Assembly (NCBI GenBank): GCA_020848455.1
Contig: JADLAB010000008.1
Coordinates: 1 to 54,493 of the forward strand
DNA: 54,493 nt
DNA from: Polyangiaceae bacterium
GTDB lineage: Bacteria > Myxococcota_A > Polyangia > Polyangiales > Polyangiaceae
Reading direction: 5' to 3'
Within the stretch, counting starts at the first letter, position 1, and the number at the start of each line of letters is the position of its first letter. Shown here in pieces: positions 18,061 to 28,110 of the stretch. Under the pieces are notes generated by a model that was not told the DNA's origin, ran no database searches, and saw only the letters and a list, made by a program, of their open reading frames with translations. The translations under genes were made by a program, and so were the position numbers.

Positions 18061-20334
18061 TCAAGGGCCGAGGTCGACGTCGGCCGGTCCCGCGGTCGCC
18101 GCAGCGCGCAGCAGGTCGGCGTCGAGGGTCACCGTACGCGCGGACGTCGGGCTCACGGGCTTGCTCGGGTCGGCCACGAAGAGGCGCGCCGGCACGCCGC
18201 AGGGCAGCTCCACCTCCGCGTCGCCACCCGTCCCTGCGGCCACGACGAGCCACAGCTCGGCGCCCTCGGGGCGGGCGCTCCAGCGCAGGGTCCCCGCGGG
18301 ACCGACACCGCCCGACGCGCCCGCGTCGGGCGGCGCGGGCCAGGCCGCGCCGTCCTCGCGAACGAGCTCGGTGGCGACGTCGAGCACGCGCCTGCCCGCG
18401 TCCTCGCGCCACGGCGCGTCGGCCGGCACCACGATCCGCGCCGGAGCGTGGCGCGGCGCCATGGCCACGAGCTCGAGGCGTACGCCGCGCGGCACGGGGC
18501 CGGTCTCGAGCGGCGCCTCGCCGAGCGCGAGCAGAACCTCGTGGGGGGAGGGCAGTCCGTGCAGGCGGGCGCGCGCGCGGCACTGCTCGGCGCCCGGGTC
18601 GGCGGCTGCCTCGTCGGGCGCGAAGCGGTCGGCGAGCTCGCGCACGACGTCCGGGCGCACCAGCAAGGTCAAGCCGAGCGAGGCGACGCCCGCGAGCGCG
18701 AACAGGGCCGGCCCGTAGCGACGGCGACTCTTGCGGTAGCGCGCCACCGGCGCGAAGGCCGGTGGGTCCGAGCGGTAGGTGGGGGCGGGGCTCTGCTCCT
18801 CGAGCTCGAGGGCGTCGAGCTCGTCGAGCACGCTCGCGGCCGGCGGTGGCGTGGGCGTCATGCCCGCCGACTCGCGCAGCCCGCGCGCCGCGGCCGCGAG
18901 GGCGTCGGGACTCTCGGCGAACCGGTCGAGCAACGACTCGACGCTGCGGGGACCCTCGAGCGGTGGGCGCGTCCGGCGCGCGCTCGCGCCGGCGGGCTCC
19001 GGCACGGGCTGTCCGTCCGGCGCGGGGGTGGCGGCGCGGACGGCGGGCGGCGACTCGGAGCCGAGCGCCACGTCGATCTCGTCGTCGCGATCGAGCTCGA
19101 CGTCCGCGGGCGACGGCGCCACGCGGGCGGCTTCCGGCGGCGCGGCGGGGGGCTCGTCGTGCGCGAGCGGCGCCGCGGCGGGCGGCAGGCTCACCGCGCC
19201 GCGCTCGGGCGCGGGGTCGTCCGCGACCGCTTCGAAGGCCTCCGCGACCGGGCCCGGCCCGTCGGCGTGCACCGGCTCGTCGTGCTCCGCTTCGACCGGA
19301 TCGGCCGCCGGACGCGAGAGCGTGCCGAGTGGGTGTGCGGCCAGGGTATCGACGACGGTCGGGGTCTGGTCGACGGCCGACGGACGCGGCGTCGGAAACC
19401 CGCGGGTGTCGAGATCGTCGCCGCCCGATGCGGGGGTCGCGGCGAGCGGGGCGGCCTCGACGGTGAGGCTCGGCAAGGGCGCCGCGAGGGGCTCGCCCGG
19501 GGGCTCGGCCGAGGGCGTCGCCTCGGCGGCCGCTTTCGCCGTCGCGGCCGCCAGCGGCGGGTCGACGACCGCGGCGACGGCGTCGGTCCCGTCGGTCGGG
19601 CCGCAGTCGGCGGCGGCCGGCGGTGCCGTCGCGGCGGGCGCCTCGGGCGCCTCGGGCTCCACCGGGGCGGTCGGGGCCTCGACGATCGGGGCCGTCGGCG
19701 CGGGCGCCGCAGGGCCGGTGACCGCGGCGAGCGGCTCCGCTGCGCTCGGCGCCATCTCGGGCGCAGGGGGCACCGGTGCCGGTGCAGCCGGCTCGCCGCC
19801 CACGGGGGCCGCGACCACGGCCTCGGGGCCGCCGGTCGCGTCGGTCTGCGCGGGTGGGGTGGCGGCCGGAGCCGCCTCGGGTGCGCGGGGTGGGGGTGCG
19901 AGCTGACCGCGGTCGCGCGCTCGGAGCGTCTCGCGCGCCATGCGGGCGAGCGCGCGCCGCGCCGCCCCGTGATTGATCGGGATGAGCGCGGTCGCCACCT
20001 CTTGAACGAGGCGCGCCACGTCGCGCTCGGGGCGCGGTTGCGCGGCGGCGGCGAGCGCGGGCATGTTCCCCTTGGCGTGCTCGAGCAGCTCCCGGAAGAC
20101 CTGCCGCAGCTCGGCGGCTGCAGCAGGCGGGTCGCAGGTCCGGCGGGGCCCGGCGAGCGCCACGCTCCCCTCGGTGCTCAGCCACACCTCGTCGGCGTCG
20201 AGCCTGCGCGCTGCTCCGCCCATGGCCTTGGCCATGGCGAGCACGAGGTAGCCCGACGACTCTGGGACGAGCGAGGTCGCGCGCGCCTGCGCCGCGCGAA
20301 TCACCTCGGTCAACGACACGTGCTCGATGGTCAA
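18061..20334 (-). CDS. Large membrane-anchored scaffold-like protein
   Basis: 757 residues in three parts. The N-terminal domain (1-150) begins TIEHVSLTEVIRAAQARA. It is globular and looks conserved (ALIPINHGAARRALARMARE) but matches no family I can name. Residues about 150-535 are a Pro/Ala/Glu low-complexity linker. One membrane helix follows (about 538-558, ALFALAGVASLGLTLLV), then an external domain whose LLALGEAPLETGPVPRGVRL and VELPCGVPARLFVAD segments resemble PEGA-type beta folds. TTG at 20334 was chosen because GGAGG lies 5 nt upstream (20344-20340); no ATG is available near. It is divergent from a receptor kinase gene (289-bp gap), so a partner role is plausible but unproven. Confidence 0.7.
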   Translation of the reverse strand: MTIEHVSLTEVIRAAQARATSLVPESSGYLVLAMAKAMGGAARRLDADEVWLSTEGSVALAGPRRTCDPPAAAAELRQVFRELLEHAKGNMPALAAAAQPRPERDVARLVQEVATALIPINHGAARRALARMARETLRARDRGQLAPPPRAPEAAPAATPPAQTDATGGPEAVVAAPVGGEPAAPAPVPPAPEMAPSAAEPLAAVTGPAAPAPTAPIVEAPTAPVEPEAPEAPAATAPPAAADCGPTDGTDAVAAVVDPPLAAATAKAAAEATPSAEPPGEPLAAPLPSLTVEAAPLAATPASGGDDLDTRGFPTPRPSAVDQTPTVVDTLAAHPLGTLSRPAADPVEAEHDEPVHADGPGPVAEAFEAVADDPAPERGAVSLPPAAAPLAHDEPPAAPPEAARVAPSPADVELDRDDEIDVALGSESPPAVRAATPAPDGQPVPEPAGASARRTRPPLEGPRSVESLLDRFAESPDALAAAARGLRESAGMTPTPPPAASVLDELDALELEEQSPAPTYRSDPPAFAPVARYRKSRRRYGPALFALAGVASLGLTLLVRPDVVRELADRFAPDEAAADPGAEQCRARARLHGLPSPHEVLLALGEAPLETGPVPRGVRLELVAMAPRHAPARIVVPADAPWREDAGRRVLDVATELVREDGAAWPAPPDAGASGGVGPAGTLRWSARPEGAELWLVVAAGTGGDAEVELPCGVPARLFVADPSKPVSPTSARTVTLDADLLRAAATAGPADVDLGP

Positions 20335-20623
20335 GCTGGCCTCCGCGCTCCGCGCATATCCCAGGCGCGCCGGACCGGCCAAGAACGCCGCGGTCGCGGC
20401 GGGAGCCGCTGCAGCGGGCGAGTTGCGCCGCCCGGGCCGGGCGCCTCGTGTATGCTCGTGGGGGGCGCGGACGAACGACCTCGTCCCGCGAGCCCGCAGG
20501 CATGCGAGCAAGGCTTCCGAGGCAGAGGGCGCGAGGCGCGACGGGCGCACGCGGCCGCTCGCGCGGCCCGCTCGTCGGTCGGTGCGCTCGCCGCCCGGGG
20601 CCCGGTGCCGGGATGGGACGACC
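20335..20623. other. Divergent intergenic region between scaffold and kinase genes
   Basis: 289 bp containing the promoters of both genes. A TATGCT (20451-20456) could be a plus-strand -10 and would give the kinase mRNA a leader of roughly 160 nt. No -35 at a normal distance, operator or hairpin was convincing. Confidence 0.3.
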
Positions 20624-23173
20624 GTGAGCGACCGCCCGCCCGAGTCGCAGCCGGCGGCCCCCGAGCGCCCCGAGGCACCCGGGCTCCGCGCGAGCGCGTC
20701 GGGGCCCGCGTCGGAGCCTCTACCGCCGCCGAGCGAGCCCCTCCCGCACTCCGGCGACGAGGACGATCGCTCGAGCAGGCCGCTCGCGCTCGCCGACGAC
20801 CCGTCCGGGGAGAGCTCGCTCGCCGAGCCCGGGCGCGAGGAGCTGCCCCCCGAGGCGCCGCCGAGCCATCTCGTGCGGCGCCGCATCCGCCGGCGCGGGG
20901 CGCGCGCCGCGGTCGCACGCCAGGCGGCCGCGGCCGAGCTCGCGTCCGACGAGGGGGCGCCTTCCGACGAGCAGCTCGAGGCGCGCCTGTCGGAGCCCCG
21001 CTCCGCCGACGGGTCCGCGCCCGAGGCGCTTGCCGGAGCGCAGCGCGACACCGCGCTCGCCGCCACCGAGCCCGGCGTCGCGGCGCCCCGTGCGCGGCGC
21101 TCCCTCGGCGACAGCCAGAAGGGCCCGCGCGCCGACCCGCTCATCGGCATGGTCGTCGCCGACCGCTACCGGATCGTGAACCTGCTCGGCCGTGGCGGCA
21201 TGGGCATCGTGTACCGGGTCGAGCACGTGCGCATCGGCAAGCTGCTCGCGATGAAGCTGCTCGCCGGCGAGCTCAGCGCCAACAAGGAGATCGTGCGGCG
21301 CTTCAAGCAGGAGGCGCTCACGGTCTCGAAGCTGTCGAGCGCGCACACCGTCCAGGTGTTCGACTACGGCGTCTGGCAGCACATGACCTACCTCGTCATG
21401 GAGCTCGTCGAGGGGCGCGATCTCGGGCGCCTGGCGCGCCGCGACGGTCCGCTGCCCTTCGAGCGGCTCGGGCGGCTAATGGTGCAGGTCTGCTCCTCGC
21501 TGTCGGAGGCGCACCGCAAGGGCATCGTGCACCGCGACATCAAGCCGGAGAACATCATGGTGCTCGACGCCCCCGGGGGGACCGAGCTCGCCAAGGTGCT
21601 CGACTTCGGGCTCGCGAAGCTGCGCGAGGGGCACGAGCTCAACGAGGTGACGACCCAGGGCGCCGTGATCGGCACCCCGTACTACATGTCGCCCGAACAG
21701 GTGCTCGGCGAGCAGGTCGACGGGCGCAGCGACATCTACTCCCTCGGCGGCGTCATGTTTCGCGCGCTCACCGGGACCTACCCGTTCACGGCCGGCAGCC
21801 CGATGGGCATGTTCACGAAGCACCTCACCGAGCCGCCGCCGCTCGCGGCCGAGCGGGTGCCCGAGCTCCACATTCCGCTCGGCGTCAGCGCCCTCGTGCA
21901 CCGCTGCATGCAGAAGTCGCCCGCCGACCGCTTCCAGACGGTCGACGACGTGCGCGTCGAGCTCATGAAGGAGCTCGATGCGCTCGGCCTCGGCAGCAGC
22001 GACCGGCTGCTGCTCGGCGACAGCCAGCGCCGCGAAGCGCGCGGCTGGAACGAGGACGCGGCGGCCGTCGCCCTCACGCCCTTGCCGGTCCGCCCGGACC
22101 GCATGTTGAAGAGCCAGATCGCCACGCGCGACGAGGTCGCAGCCTACGAGCGCAAGCTGCGCCGCAAGCGCTACGGGCTGTGGCTCGGGCTGGCGACGCT
22201 GCCGCTCGCGGGCGGGGCGGCCGGGACCTACTTCGCGGTCGTGCACGGCCAGCGCGCGGTGTTCACCGGGGTCGAGGCCGAGCCCAACGACCAGGCCGCG
22301 CAGGCCACCCGGGTTCCGCTCGGCGCGACCGTCCGGGGCAACCTGGGCCGGCGCATCGACGCCGACACCGGCGATCGCGATTTCTTCGTCCTCGACCTGC
22401 CGCCGTCCGAGGCGCCGCCGGGCGAGCGTCGCGCAGCGGCGCTCCTGTCGCTGCGCCTCGGCGCCCTGCCGAACATCCCGACCTGCCTGCTGCTGTACGG
22501 CTCGAGCTCGTCCGACCCGCTGGCGCAGTTCTGCACCGGCAAGCCCGGCCAGGATCTCGCCGTCGGCGCGTGGCCCGCCGAGCCGGGGCGCTACTTCGTC
22601 GCCGTCATGCAGGACCGCGACCCGTACGGCTCCGGCCATCGCCCCTTCGTCTACGAGAACGTCTCGGACAGCTACCGGCTCACCGTCGACCGCGTCGAGC
22701 CGGACGCCGCGACCGAGATCGAGCCGAACGACCTGCCGGCCGCGGCGCTGCGTCTCGCCCCGGGCGCGCACGTCGACGCGGCGCTCGGCTGGGCGGGCGA
22801 CGAGGACGTGTTCTGCTCCGAGCCGGGCGCGGAGCGGGCGCTCCGCTGGCGCGTCGAGGACCCGAGCAGGCGACCGGGCACGACGCTCGAGGCGACGCCG
22901 CTCGCGTCGGACGCACCCGCGGGCCACAACGGCGGGCCTGCCCTCGAGACGGGGCCGCTCGTCCGGGTCCACGGCGCGGGCGCGGCGCCCATGGGCCGCC
23001 CGCGGCTCGAGGCCGACGTCACGAGCCCGTGGCGCAGCCCCACCTTCGGGGCGGCGGGCGAGCATTGCCTGCGCGTGCGGCTCGCCGCCGACCCCTGGGT
23101 CGATCCGCGCGAGCCGCCGCTCGTCGATCCCACCCCGTACCGGGTGATCCTCGAGCCGAGCGCCGAGCCGTGA
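20624..23173 (+). CDS. Receptor-type Ser/Thr kinase with external PPC-like domains
   Basis: 849 residues. Residues 1-175 are a disordered acidic Pro/Ser-rich leader with a basic patch (RRRIRRRGARAA). The kinase domain covers about 180-445: LLGRGGMGIVYR, AMKLL (catalytic Lys), HRDIKPEN, DFG and YMSPEQ. A membrane helix lies near 515 (LWLGLATLPLAGGAAGTYFAV). The external part has two units starting VEAEPNDQAAQA and TEIEPNDLPAAA, typical of bacterial pre-peptidase C-terminal (PPC) domains, which bind polymers or proteins. GTG at 20624 has GGGA 5 nt upstream, and sequence before it is unconserved. The stop codon is followed directly by a heptamer repeat array. A role in sensing envelope polymers is inference. 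Confidence 0.9.
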   Translation: MSDRPPESQPAAPERPEAPGLRASASGPASEPLPPPSEPLPHSGDEDDRSSRPLALADDPSGESSLAEPGREELPPEAPPSHLVRRRIRRRGARAAVARQAAAAELASDEGAPSDEQLEARLSEPRSADGSAPEALAGAQRDTALAATEPGVAAPRARRSLGDSQKGPRADPLIGMVVADRYRIVNLLGRGGMGIVYRVEHVRIGKLLAMKLLAGELSANKEIVRRFKQEALTVSKLSSAHTVQVFDYGVWQHMTYLVMELVEGRDLGRLARRDGPLPFERLGRLMVQVCSSLSEAHRKGIVHRDIKPENIMVLDAPGGTELAKVLDFGLAKLREGHELNEVTTQGAVIGTPYYMSPEQVLGEQVDGRSDIYSLGGVMFRALTGTYPFTAGSPMGMFTKHLTEPPPLAAERVPELHIPLGVSALVHRCMQKSPADRFQTVDDVRVELMKELDALGLGSSDRLLLGDSQRREARGWNEDAAAVALTPLPVRPDRMLKSQIATRDEVAAYERKLRRKRYGLWLGLATLPLAGGAAGTYFAVVHGQRAVFTGVEAEPNDQAAQATRVPLGATVRGNLGRRIDADTGDRDFFVLDLPPSEAPPGERRAAALLSLRLGALPNIPTCLLLYGSSSSDPLAQFCTGKPGQDLAVGAWPAEPGRYFVAVMQDRDPYGSGHRPFVYENVSDSYRLTVDRVEPDAATEIEPNDLPAAALRLAPGAHVDAALGWAGDEDVFCSEPGAERALRWRVEDPSRRPGTTLEATPLASDAPAGHNGGPALETGPLVRVHGAGAAPMGRPRLEADVTSPWRSPTFGAAGEHCLRVRLAADPWVDPREPPLVDPTPYRVILEPSAEP

Positions 23174-23224
23174 AGTTGTCAGTTGTCAGTTGTCAGGTGT
23201 CAGTCGGCGGCCGCGGAGTCGGAA

Positions 23225-23431
23225 AGGGCCGAGCACCACGACGCACGTGACCTTCGCGATGCCTCGCACGCGCACCTGGGCCATGCCGTGGTGGCACTTC
23301 AAGGGAGCGTTCGGCAGCTCGCACAGCCCGGGTCGGGCGCGGTACTTGCGCTTGGCCTCTTCGGTCGCCATGCGCTCGTGCCAGGCGGCAATGGCACGGT
23401 CTTGCTGCGCGTCGCGACGCCGGTGGTACAG
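23225..23431 (-). pseudogene. Relic of an IS1182-like transposase C-terminus
   Basis: On the minus strand a frame opened by a TAG at 23434 reads YHRRRDAQQDRAIAAWHERM, then ATEEAKRKYRARPGLCELPN, and further on MAQVRVRGIAKVTCVVVLG. The AAW-RM-T-EAK-YR-R and QV-VRG-AKV pattern is the C-terminal end of DDE transposases of the IS1182 type. Nothing of the catalytic core is present, the frame runs on into the repeat arm, and there is no start or ribosome site of its own. It is a decayed fragment. The family call rests on motif memory only. Confidence 0.5.
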
Positions 23432-23462
23432 CTAGCTACCCGGCAGTCGGGGAGCAACGTCG

Positions 23463-23500
23463 CGACCGTCCCGCACTCCCGGCGGCGGTCGGTGTTTTTT
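23463..23500 (+). terminator. Weak terminator-like hairpin
   Basis: CGACCG (23463-23468) can pair with CGGTCG (23486-23491), followed by six T at 23495-23500. The stem is only 6 bp. If functional it would end kinase transcription before the GMC operon. Confidence 0.3.
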
Positions 23501-23628
23501 CTGGGCGGCTCCTGACGACTTCGGCCGGAGAAGAGCCGTCTGCTCGGCGCCGAGGGGGCTTCTCGGGTCGAGAACCGACGACTGACGACTGACAACTTGC
23601 GCCGCGCGGATTGCGCTATGAAGAGTCC

Positions 23629-24906
23629 GTGGCTCCCCCCCGACGCCGCGCTACCGATGGCGCGCGCCCGCGCGCGTGGCGTCCGCCCCGCTGGCTGCAG
23701 GCCGCGGGGCTGGGGGCGCTCGCGAGCGTGGCCTGCCTGGGTGTCGCGGCGGCGTTCGACCCGCAGGCTCCGGTGGTGCTCGTGGTCGGCACCGCGGGCA
23801 GCGGTCCCTGTGACCGGCTCACGCCGGAGCGCAGCGGCCGCTCCGCCACGAGCCTGCCGCACGCGCCGACGGCGCTGTGGCGCATCGAGCTCGACGCCGG
23901 TCTCGAGGCGGCGCCGGTCGTGGATGCCCAGGGCGCCGTCGTGGTCGCCCTCACGAGCTCGGAGGTCCTGAAGCTCGCACCCGACGGCCGCGAGCTGTGG
24001 CGGCAGAAGCTCGGCAACGCCTCGGCCGTGGTCCCGCCCGTGCAGGCGAGCGACGGGTCGGTCTTCGTGCTCGCCACCGACAACCGCCTGTGGTCGCTGT
24101 CCCCGGCCGGCAACGTGCGGTTCGCGCTCGAGCTCGGCCCGGGCGCACGCCGGGCCGACGCCGCGCCGCTCGCGCGCGACGACGGCGGCGTGGTGCTCGC
24201 CACCGAGGACGAGCTCGTGCACGTGGACGGCGAGGGGCGGGTGGTCGCGCGCGCCAAGCTCCCGGAGCGCCCGAGCGGCGGGCTGCTCGCGTGGAACGGC
24301 GGCACGCTCGTCACGGCGGTGGGCGGTGCGGTGCTCGCCTGGCGCTCACCCGGCGCCCCGCGTGTGGTCGGCAACTTCGGCGCCAACCTGTCGGGCGGAG
24401 CGCTGCTCGCCACCCCGCGCACGCTGGTCGGCGTGGCCGACGGCGTGCTCCTCGCGCTCGACCTGCCGAGCGGGCTCGTCGAGATCCTGGGCGGCAGTGG
24501 CGACGTGCTCCGGCACTTCGAGGGGCCGCCCGCGCTCGCGCCCGGCGGCGAGCTCGTCGTGACGACGCTCGGCGGCGAGCTGTTCGCGCTCGATCTCCAC
24601 GGCGCACCCGTGCGGCGCCTGGCGCTCGACCCGGGCATCGTCGGTTTCGACGTCGACGGCGGTGCGCCGTTCTTCCTGCGCGGCGAGCTGCGCGAGAGCC
24701 CGCCCCTGGTGGTCGATCCCGCCGGGCGCGTCGCGTTCGTGCGCGGCTCCGGCCGCGTGGCCGTGGTGGACGAGCACGGCGCCGTCCACGACGCGAGCAC
24801 GCGCTTCTGCTCGCGCCCGCTGGCGGTCGTGCCGGCAGGTCCGGGGCGCTTCGTGGTCGCGTGCCGCAGCGGCACGCTCGGGATGTTCGGCGATGGCGAA
24901 GGTTGA
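23629..24906 (+). CDS. Exported PQQ-like beta-propeller protein
   Basis: 425 residues. A basic N-terminus and hydrophobic stretch (AAGLGALASVACLGVAA) give a signal peptide or anchor. The rest is a run of about eight blades of the kind VVDAQGAVVVALTSSEVLKL, LAPDGRELWRQKL, SDGSVFVLATDNRLWSLSPAG and VVVDEHGAVHD, characteristic of PQQ-like (BamB-type) propellers. No PQQ ligand set is clear, so a structural propeller is as likely as an enzyme. GTG at 23629 was preferred to TTG at 23611: TATGAA (23617-23622) ends 6 nt before it, as in the leaderless promoters of this window. It heads a five-gene operon and overlaps the next gene by 14 bp. Confidence 0.78.
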   Translation: MAPPRRRATDGARPRAWRPPRWLQAAGLGALASVACLGVAAAFDPQAPVVLVVGTAGSGPCDRLTPERSGRSATSLPHAPTALWRIELDAGLEAAPVVDAQGAVVVALTSSEVLKLAPDGRELWRQKLGNASAVVPPVQASDGSVFVLATDNRLWSLSPAGNVRFALELGPGARRADAAPLARDDGGVVLATEDELVHVDGEGRVVARAKLPERPSGGLLAWNGGTLVTAVGGAVLAWRSPGAPRVVGNFGANLSGGALLATPRTLVGVADGVLLALDLPSGLVEILGGSGDVLRHFEGPPALAPGGELVVTTLGGELFALDLHGAPVRRLALDPGIVGFDVDGGAPFFLRGELRESPPLVVDPAGRVAFVRGSGRVAVVDEHGAVHDASTRFCSRPLAVVPAGPGRFVVACRSGTLGMFGDGEG

Positions 24907-25480
24907 AGAGTACAAGCACAGGGAGCTCTGCGAGGGCGTCGCGTCGGCGCCGGACTGGGAGCGGCCGGGCCTCTCGGAGCGCGGGCGGCGCGTCGCGCGC
25001 GCCGTGGCGGAGGCCTTGCTCTGCGACGACCGAGGGGACGGCCTCGTCGCGCCCGCCGAGATGTGCGAGCGCTCGGTCGACGGGCTCGATCGATCGCTCG
25101 GCGCATGCAGCTCCACGGTGCGCGTCGGGCTGCGCGCGCTCTTGTGGCTCGTCGAGTGGCTGCCGCTCGTGGTCGAGGGGCGCGCCGCGCGGGCGAGCCA
25201 CCTGCCGCTCCGGGCGCGGGCGGCCTACCTCGAGGCGCTCGAGACCTCGAGCTTCCCGCTCTTCAACATGCTCCTCGTGGCGGTGAAGATCCCGCTCACG
25301 ATCGCGGCGTACGAAGAGGGCGAGGCGCTGCGCCAAACGGGCTTCGACCGCGCGAGCCTGGCGGAGCGCCGCGGCAAGCTGCCGATCCTGCAGCGCCTCG
25401 ACACGGCGGCCGGCCGCGCGCCGGCCGCGACGGGTGGGGCCGGAGCCGGCGCGCCGCTCGCCACCGGAGGGCGCTCGTGA
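24893..25480 (+). CDS. Putative small subunit of the GMC oxidoreductase
   Basis: 195 residues, helical, without a signal peptide. Features are LSERGRRVARAVAEALLCDD near the N-terminus, a middle helix LLWLVEWLPLVVEG, and LPLRARAAYLEALETSSFPL leading into a hydrophobic segment (about 118-140). GMC dehydrogenases often carry a small helical subunit or fused N-terminal domain with this layout (gluconate 2-dehydrogenase subunit 3-like). Placement directly before a GMC gene with a 4-bp GTGA overlap supports that role, but sequence similarity was not tested. It may mediate membrane contact or electron exit. The ATG overlaps the end of the propeller gene. Confidence 0.6.
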   Translation: MAKVEEYKHRELCEGVASAPDWERPGLSERGRRVARAVAEALLCDDRGDGLVAPAEMCERSVDGLDRSLGACSSTVRVGLRALLWLVEWLPLVVEGRAARASHLPLRARAAYLEALETSSFPLFNMLLVAVKIPLTIAAYEEGEALRQTGFDRASLAERRGKLPILQRLDTAAGRAPAATGGAGAGAPLATGGRS

Positions 25481-27041
25481 GCCGGCGCGGGGACGACCTC
25501 GGCGCGAGCGAGCCCGTCGTCCACGGACGCGGGCTCCGGCGCGGCTTCGACGTCGCGTGCGACGTCGTCGTCGTGGGCTCCGGCGCGGGCGGCGCCACGG
25601 CGGCGCTGCACCTCACCGAGGCCGGGCACCGGGTGATCGTCCTCGAGGAGGGGCCCTACATCCGGCGCGAGGACTACCAGCGCTTCCAGCCGACCGAGTC
25701 GGTGCGACGCATGCTGCGCGAGGCCGGCATGCTCACGGCCCTCGGCCTTGGTCAGACGCCGCTCATCGCGCTCACCGTGGGGCGCGTCGTCGGCGGCTCG
25801 TCGGTGCTCACGGGCGGCGTGTGCTTCCGCGTGCCGAGCGAGGTGCACGCCCACTGGGAGCAGGAGCTCGGCCTGCCGGGGCTCGGCGAGCGCGCGCTCG
25901 AGCGCGCCTACGAGGACGTCGAGCGCCGCATCGAGGTGCGCCCGGTGCCGGTCGAGATGCGCTCGGCCTCGACCCAGGCGTTCGTGCGCGGTGCCGAGCG
26001 GCTCGACATCCCGATCCACGCGACGCGGCGCAACACCGGCGACGACTGCGAGGGCAACGGGCGCTGCAACTTCGGCTGCCCCGCGGGCGCCAAGCGCGGG
26101 GTCGACGTGGCCTACCTCCCGGACGCGCTCGCGGCCGGGGCGCGCCTCGTGTCCGACGCGCTCGTCGAGGGGCTCATCGTCCGCGACGGGCGGGCCGTCG
26201 GGGTCGAGGGCCGCCTGCTCGGAGGCCGCTTCGGCGACCCCTCGCACCGCTTCCGCGTCCACGCCAAGGTGGTCGTCCTTGCGTGCGGCACCATCCACAC
26301 GCCCGGGCTGCTCGCCCGCGCCGGCGTGCGCTCGCCCCACCTCGGCCGCGGCATCACCCTGCACCCGTCGGTGCGGGTCGTGGGGCGCTTCCCCGAGGTC
26401 CTGAACGGCTGGGACGGCGCGCTGCAGGCGGTCTACGCTGACCGCTTCGACGCCGACGGCATCAAGCTCGTCGGCGTGTACACGGCGGTGAACATCCTGG
26501 CGGCCGGGCTGCCGGGCGTGGGACCCGAGCTCGCGCGGCGCGTGCGAGAGCTGCCGCGTACGGGCGTCTTCGGCGGCATGGTCCACGACGAGGGCGGTGG
26601 CTCCGTCCACAACACGCCGGGGCGCGAGCCGGCCCTCACCTATCGCATGGCCCCGCGGGACCTCGTGCGCCTGCGCCGCACCATGCGCATCCTGTGCGAG
26701 ATGGCGCTCGAGGGTGGCGCCGAGGAGGTCTATCCGCCGATCTTCGGGCTCGAGCCCGTGCGCACCCTCGCCGACGCCCGCGCGCTCGAGACCGACCCCA
26801 TCGACGCGCGGCGCATCGAGTGCCTCGCCTTCCACCCGCTCGGCAGCGCGCGCATGGCGAACGACGCGCGCCGCGGCGTGGTCGACGAGAACGCCGAGGT
26901 GTTCGAGCTCCCGGGCGCGTTCGTGCTCGACGGCTCGGTGCTGCCGACGAGCATCGGTGTGAACTCGCAGGTCCCCATCATGAGCGTCGCGACCGAGAGC
27001 GCCTGGCGCCTGCGCGAGCGGCTCGCCACGGTGGGACGGGC

Positions 27042-27045
<4 letters not shown>
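25477..27045 (+). CDS. GMC-family FAD-dependent oxidoreductase
   Basis: 522 residues. An ADP-binding Rossmann motif ([14 protein letters not shown], about 28-45) is followed by the flavin-binding [13 protein letters not shown]. The substrate-domain core carries a compact Cys-rich motif, [16 protein letters not shown], near residues 191-206. The catalytic pair is at the C-terminus: HPLGSARM (His453) and VNSQVPIMS (Asn496). GMC enzymes oxidise alcohols, sterols or sugars; this one resembles the long-chain alcohol/cholesterol-type dehydrogenases more than the glucose oxidases. GTG at 25477 overlaps the small-subunit stop and has GGAGG 6 nt upstream. No secretion signal was seen, so it probably acts on the cytoplasmic side or needs its partner. 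Confidence 0.88.
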
Positions 27046-28094
<1,049 letters not shown>

Positions 28095-28110
28095 GCGCCG
28101 AGGCAGAAGG

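Larger units (their letters stand above)
23174..23597. repeat. 424-bp element bounded by inverted heptamer arrays
   Basis: The left array starts on the base after the kinase stop codon: AGTTGTC three times, then AGGTGTC (23174-23201), followed by a GGAGTCGGAA core. The right array is GACGACT twice and GACAACT (23577-23597), the reverse complement of the left. The terminal heptamers are perfect inverted repeats. The inside carries a transposase relic. No flanking target duplication is evident. The right end lies about 20 bp from the next gene's likely -10. Together with its surroundings this accounts for the gene-free stretch 23174-23628. Confidence 0.7.

Noticed and set aside
16934-20503. One 1189-codon minus-strand frame as a giant fusion protein
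   Set aside because: Only the last 355 codons match a family (DUF4846) and they start with a proper lipoprotein signal; the rest is antiparallel or out of frame to the scaffold gene.
17509-23250. A 1913-codon open frame on the plus strand
   Set aside because: It spans the DUF4846, scaffold and kinase genes in other frames and reads as Arg/Ala/Pro-rich nonsense; it results from the high GC content and the lack of stop codons.
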